From assembly GCF_000715495.1 (NCBI RefSeq), contig NZ_JNLX01000131.1, positions 1 to 64,000 of the forward strand: a stretch of DNA of 64,000 nucleotides. The letters run 5' to 3'. The position numbers and the translations under genes are program-made. The notes beneath the pieces are model-generated. The model was not told where the DNA came from, did no database searches, and saw only the letters and a list, made by a program, of their open reading frames with translations. Source of the stretch: Hymenobacter sp. IS2118. GTDB taxonomy: Bacteria; Bacteroidota; Bacteroidia; Cytophagales; Hymenobacteraceae. The stretch's first letter is position 1; every line of letters starts with the position of its first letter. Of the stretch, positions 62,471 to 64,000 are shown piece after piece.

Positions 62471-62478
62471 TACTTTTG
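62471..62478 (+). promoter_or_regulatory. -7 box (TACTTTTG) of the TM2-domain gene
   Basis: An exact TAnnTTTG match 51 bases before the ATG at 62530. No -33 TTG at the normal spacing. Confidence 0.45.
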
Positions 62479-62529
62479 CGTGACTATTCAAAAGGCCCTT
62501 CTCAAATACCACTTACTCCCCCACTCTGC

Positions 62530-62871
62530 ATGAAAGACCGCATCACCGCCCTATTCATCGCCTTCTTCCTCGGAAGTTTCGGCGGCCAATACTTTTACCT
62601 AGGTAAAATCGGCCGGGGCATCGCCTGCTTGCTGCTGTGCTGGACATTTATCCCCTCGCTCATCGGTTTTTACCACACCGTTATCTGGCTCATGATGTCG
62701 GACCAGGACTTCAACAACGAGTACAACCAAGGCATGTCGCCCCGCAGGGGCTATGCCTCCGCGCCCGGCGCCAGCGTGAGCGACGAGCTGGCCAAGCTGT
62801 TCATCCTGAAAGAAAAGGGCGCCATTACGGAGCAGGAATACAATACCCGTAAGGCGCAGATGCTGGGGTAA
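62530..62871 (+). CDS. TM2-domain protein with C-terminal SHOCT module
   Basis: 113 residues from the ATG at 62530. Residues 1-60 are a TM2 domain: two helices with GSFGGQYFYLGKIGRGI between them. The last 35 residues, ELAKLFILKEKGAITEQEY and NTRKAQMLG, match a short C-terminal (SHOCT) oligomerisation domain. Inner membrane. The function is unknown. The longer frame to 62476 crosses the promoter and is rejected. Confidence 0.88.
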   Translation: MKDRITALFIAFFLGSFGGQYFYLGKIGRGIACLLLCWTFIPSLIGFYHTVIWLMMSDQDFNNEYNQGMSPRRGYASAPGASVSDELAKLFILKEKGAITEQEYNTRKAQMLG

Positions 62872-62912
62872 ACGGGCACCACAATAAGCATTCTACCAGC
62901 CCGTTATCCAGG

Positions 62913-63611
62913 ATGAAAAAGCTGCTCTTACTTCAGGCGGGACTACTACTGGCGGCGCGCCTGAGCTGCGCCCAGAACCCGGCGGGCTACCGCGTTATCG
63001 GCGACGTGCAAGGGCTGCCGGCGGGCTCAAAAGTGTACCTCATCAACGGCAGCCTGCTCCGCGCCATCGACTCGGCAACGGTGCAGAAAAACCATTTCGA
63101 ACTCGCCGGCCGCTTGGCTGAGCCCACCCACATGTACCTGCACGCCGGCAAAGGACGCGCTTCCGTTAAGCTCGCGGATATTCTGCTCGACAACCGCACC
63201 GTGCGGGTGCAGGGCGAGCAGCCCGACTACAACCGCATTGTTGTGACGGGCTCCGACATTGACCAGCACTGGAAAGACTGGTACCGCGACGACACCGAGC
63301 TGGGCACGCAGCGCTACAAAATCCGGCTGGTGGCCGAGGCCCTCACCCAAAAGCAGGACACGGCCAACGCCAATGCCCTGCGCCGCGTGATGGCCGCCGT
63401 GCAACAGTCCCGCGTTCGGTTGCTAAAGGACTACGTGGCCCGCTACCACGACTCCGCCACCGGAGCCATGCTCCCCAACCTGTGCACGCTCGGCCCGCTG
63501 CTCACCGCCGCCGACTACCAGCAGATGTACCAGTCCCTCACCCCTACCTGGCAGCAATCAACCTTCGGCAAGGAAATGCTGCTGCTGGCACAGAAAAAAC
63601 CGGCCAAGTGA
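62913..63611 (+). CDS. Exported DUF4369-domain protein without thioredoxin domain
   Basis: 232 residues with a signal peptide (KLLLLQAGLLLAARLSCAQ). The mature start YRVIGDVQGLPAGSKVYLIN and FELAGRLAEPTHMYL fit DUF4369, the N-terminal domain of many periplasmic thiol-disulfide proteins of this phylum. The thioredoxin domain usually following is absent; instead there is a helical segment. So it cannot act as a redox enzyme by itself. 41 bp after the TM2 gene, same strand. Confidence 0.75.
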   Translation: MKKLLLLQAGLLLAARLSCAQNPAGYRVIGDVQGLPAGSKVYLINGSLLRAIDSATVQKNHFELAGRLAEPTHMYLHAGKGRASVKLADILLDNRTVRVQGEQPDYNRIVVTGSDIDQHWKDWYRDDTELGTQRYKIRLVAEALTQKQDTANANALRRVMAAVQQSRVRLLKDYVARYHDSATGAMLPNLCTLGPLLTAADYQQMYQSLTPTWQQSTFGKEMLLLAQKKPAK

Positions 63612-63659
63612 TGAGCGGTTACGCAGTGAGGCTGGCGCGCGTCTCAGACGCGCTGCCTA

Positions 63660-63776
63660 TTGGCTTCGAGCCTCTGGCTCGGGTTGGGAGAGCAGAGCTG
63701 ATACATTCTGGTTTTTGTCGCTCTCTGCGAGCGCCTGCAACGTCATTACACGCCCAAGCCTGAAGCTCGAAGCCAA
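63660..63776. repeat. Inverted repeat element with 12-bp ends
   Basis: TTGGCTTCGAGC (63660-63671) is repeated inverted at 63765-63776 (GCTCGAAGCCAA). Next to it, GCGCGTCTCAGACGCGC (about 63636-63653) forms a perfect hairpin. The stretch has no gene. It may act as terminator for the DUF4369 gene. Confidence 0.6.
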
Positions 63777-63792
63777 CAGAGTACCTTGGGCG

Positions 63793-64000
63793 ATGCAAAA
63801 TCCATTCAGGTTGCTTGTTACTTACGCCGATTACCGGCAGGGCTTTGTGGCGGAAGTATGGCTGAATAACATTTACATTGCCGAAGTCTATGAAGATGCA
63901 CTAGGTGTAAAGTGTATCGAACTGCATTGCGGGCAAAAGCAATACCTCTCATTGCCATTGGATGCCTTCATGGAGACGTTGCAAAGGGCACACGCAAACT
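63793..64000 (+). CDS. Unknown protein, 3' end outside window
   Basis: An open frame of 69 codons from the ATG at 63793 to the window end: MQNPFRLLVTYADYRQGFVA, then EVWLNNIYIAEVYEDALGVK and so on. Codon use is normal and the sequence looks like a small beta-rich protein. No family recognised. Start taken as the first ATG after the repeat element. Confidence 0.45.
   Translation, partial: MQNPFRLLVTYADYRQGFVAEVWLNNIYIAEVYEDALGVKCIELHCGQKQYLSLPLDAFMETLQRAHAN

Overview
The window looks like a chromosomal segment of a GC-rich member of the Bacteroidota, most likely Hymenobacter or a close relative in the Cytophagales. The evidence is: repeated -7 promoter boxes of the Bacteroidota type TAnnTTTG (for example ahead of the tRNA gene at 34779, the NlpC/P60 gene at 30601 and the asparagine synthase gene at 26568); an Oar-like TonB-dependent outer-membrane protein with a carboxypeptidase-like regulatory domain; DUF4136, DUF4369, TM2/SHOCT and DUF1294 proteins common in this phylum; and high-GC codon use. 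No rRNA, CRISPR array or replication origin was seen.

Layout. 1-890: right end of an IS5-family element sitting in a TraB/GumN-type gene. 1115-9621: housekeeping genes on the minus strand (dnaJ, grpE, obgE, adk, hypoxanthine phosphoribosyltransferase, membrane pyrophosphatase, M42-type peptidase), with one AT-rich membrane-protein gene and a duplicated obgE tail in between. 9736-26568: a surface-polysaccharide locus. It has a TPR protein and a polytopic membrane protein on plus, then on minus four glycosyltransferases or GT-C-like proteins, a lipid-flippase-type ABC transporter, an FdtA/FdtB/GNAT trio for a 3-amino-3,6-dideoxy sugar, the UDP-xylose pair Ugd/UXS, and an AsnB-type amidotransferase. 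26782-34592: acyl-CoA-binding protein, exported amidase, GlcD-like oxidase, NlpC/P60 lipoprotein and the TonB-dependent receptor. 34779-34852: tRNA-Ala(GGC).

35013-47031: a disordered small protein, the cysteine pair (serine acetyltransferase and cysteine synthase), a cupin, an aldo/keto reductase, a five-PAS hybrid histidine kinase whose apparent start is cut by an amber codon, a HEAT-repeat/cyclophilin lipoprotein, a MurG-like glycosyltransferase and an outer-membrane-type protein. 47195-54500: a purine-catabolism cluster (guanine deaminase, two-subunit xanthine dehydrogenase, XdhC), interrupted by two AT-rich orphan genes and an Mpv17-like membrane protein. 54512-58590: a DUF4136 lipoprotein, about 1 kb of decayed sequence, an orphan gene and a multidrug/lipid-type ABC transporter. 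58722-61630: an AT-rich three-gene cassette (P-loop ATPase, beta-family protein, convergent overlapping sce7726-family protein with a PD-(D/E)XK-like motif). This is the best candidate for an undescribed, possibly defence-related system. 61840-64000: small membrane and lipid/thiol-type proteins, ending in a partial gene.

A second theme is the density of intergenic palindromes. At least five sequence families of inverted repeats with arms of 17 to about 50 bp lie between genes, mostly where genes converge or between co-oriented neighbours. One half-copy has been captured as the C-terminus of the xanthine dehydrogenase large subunit.
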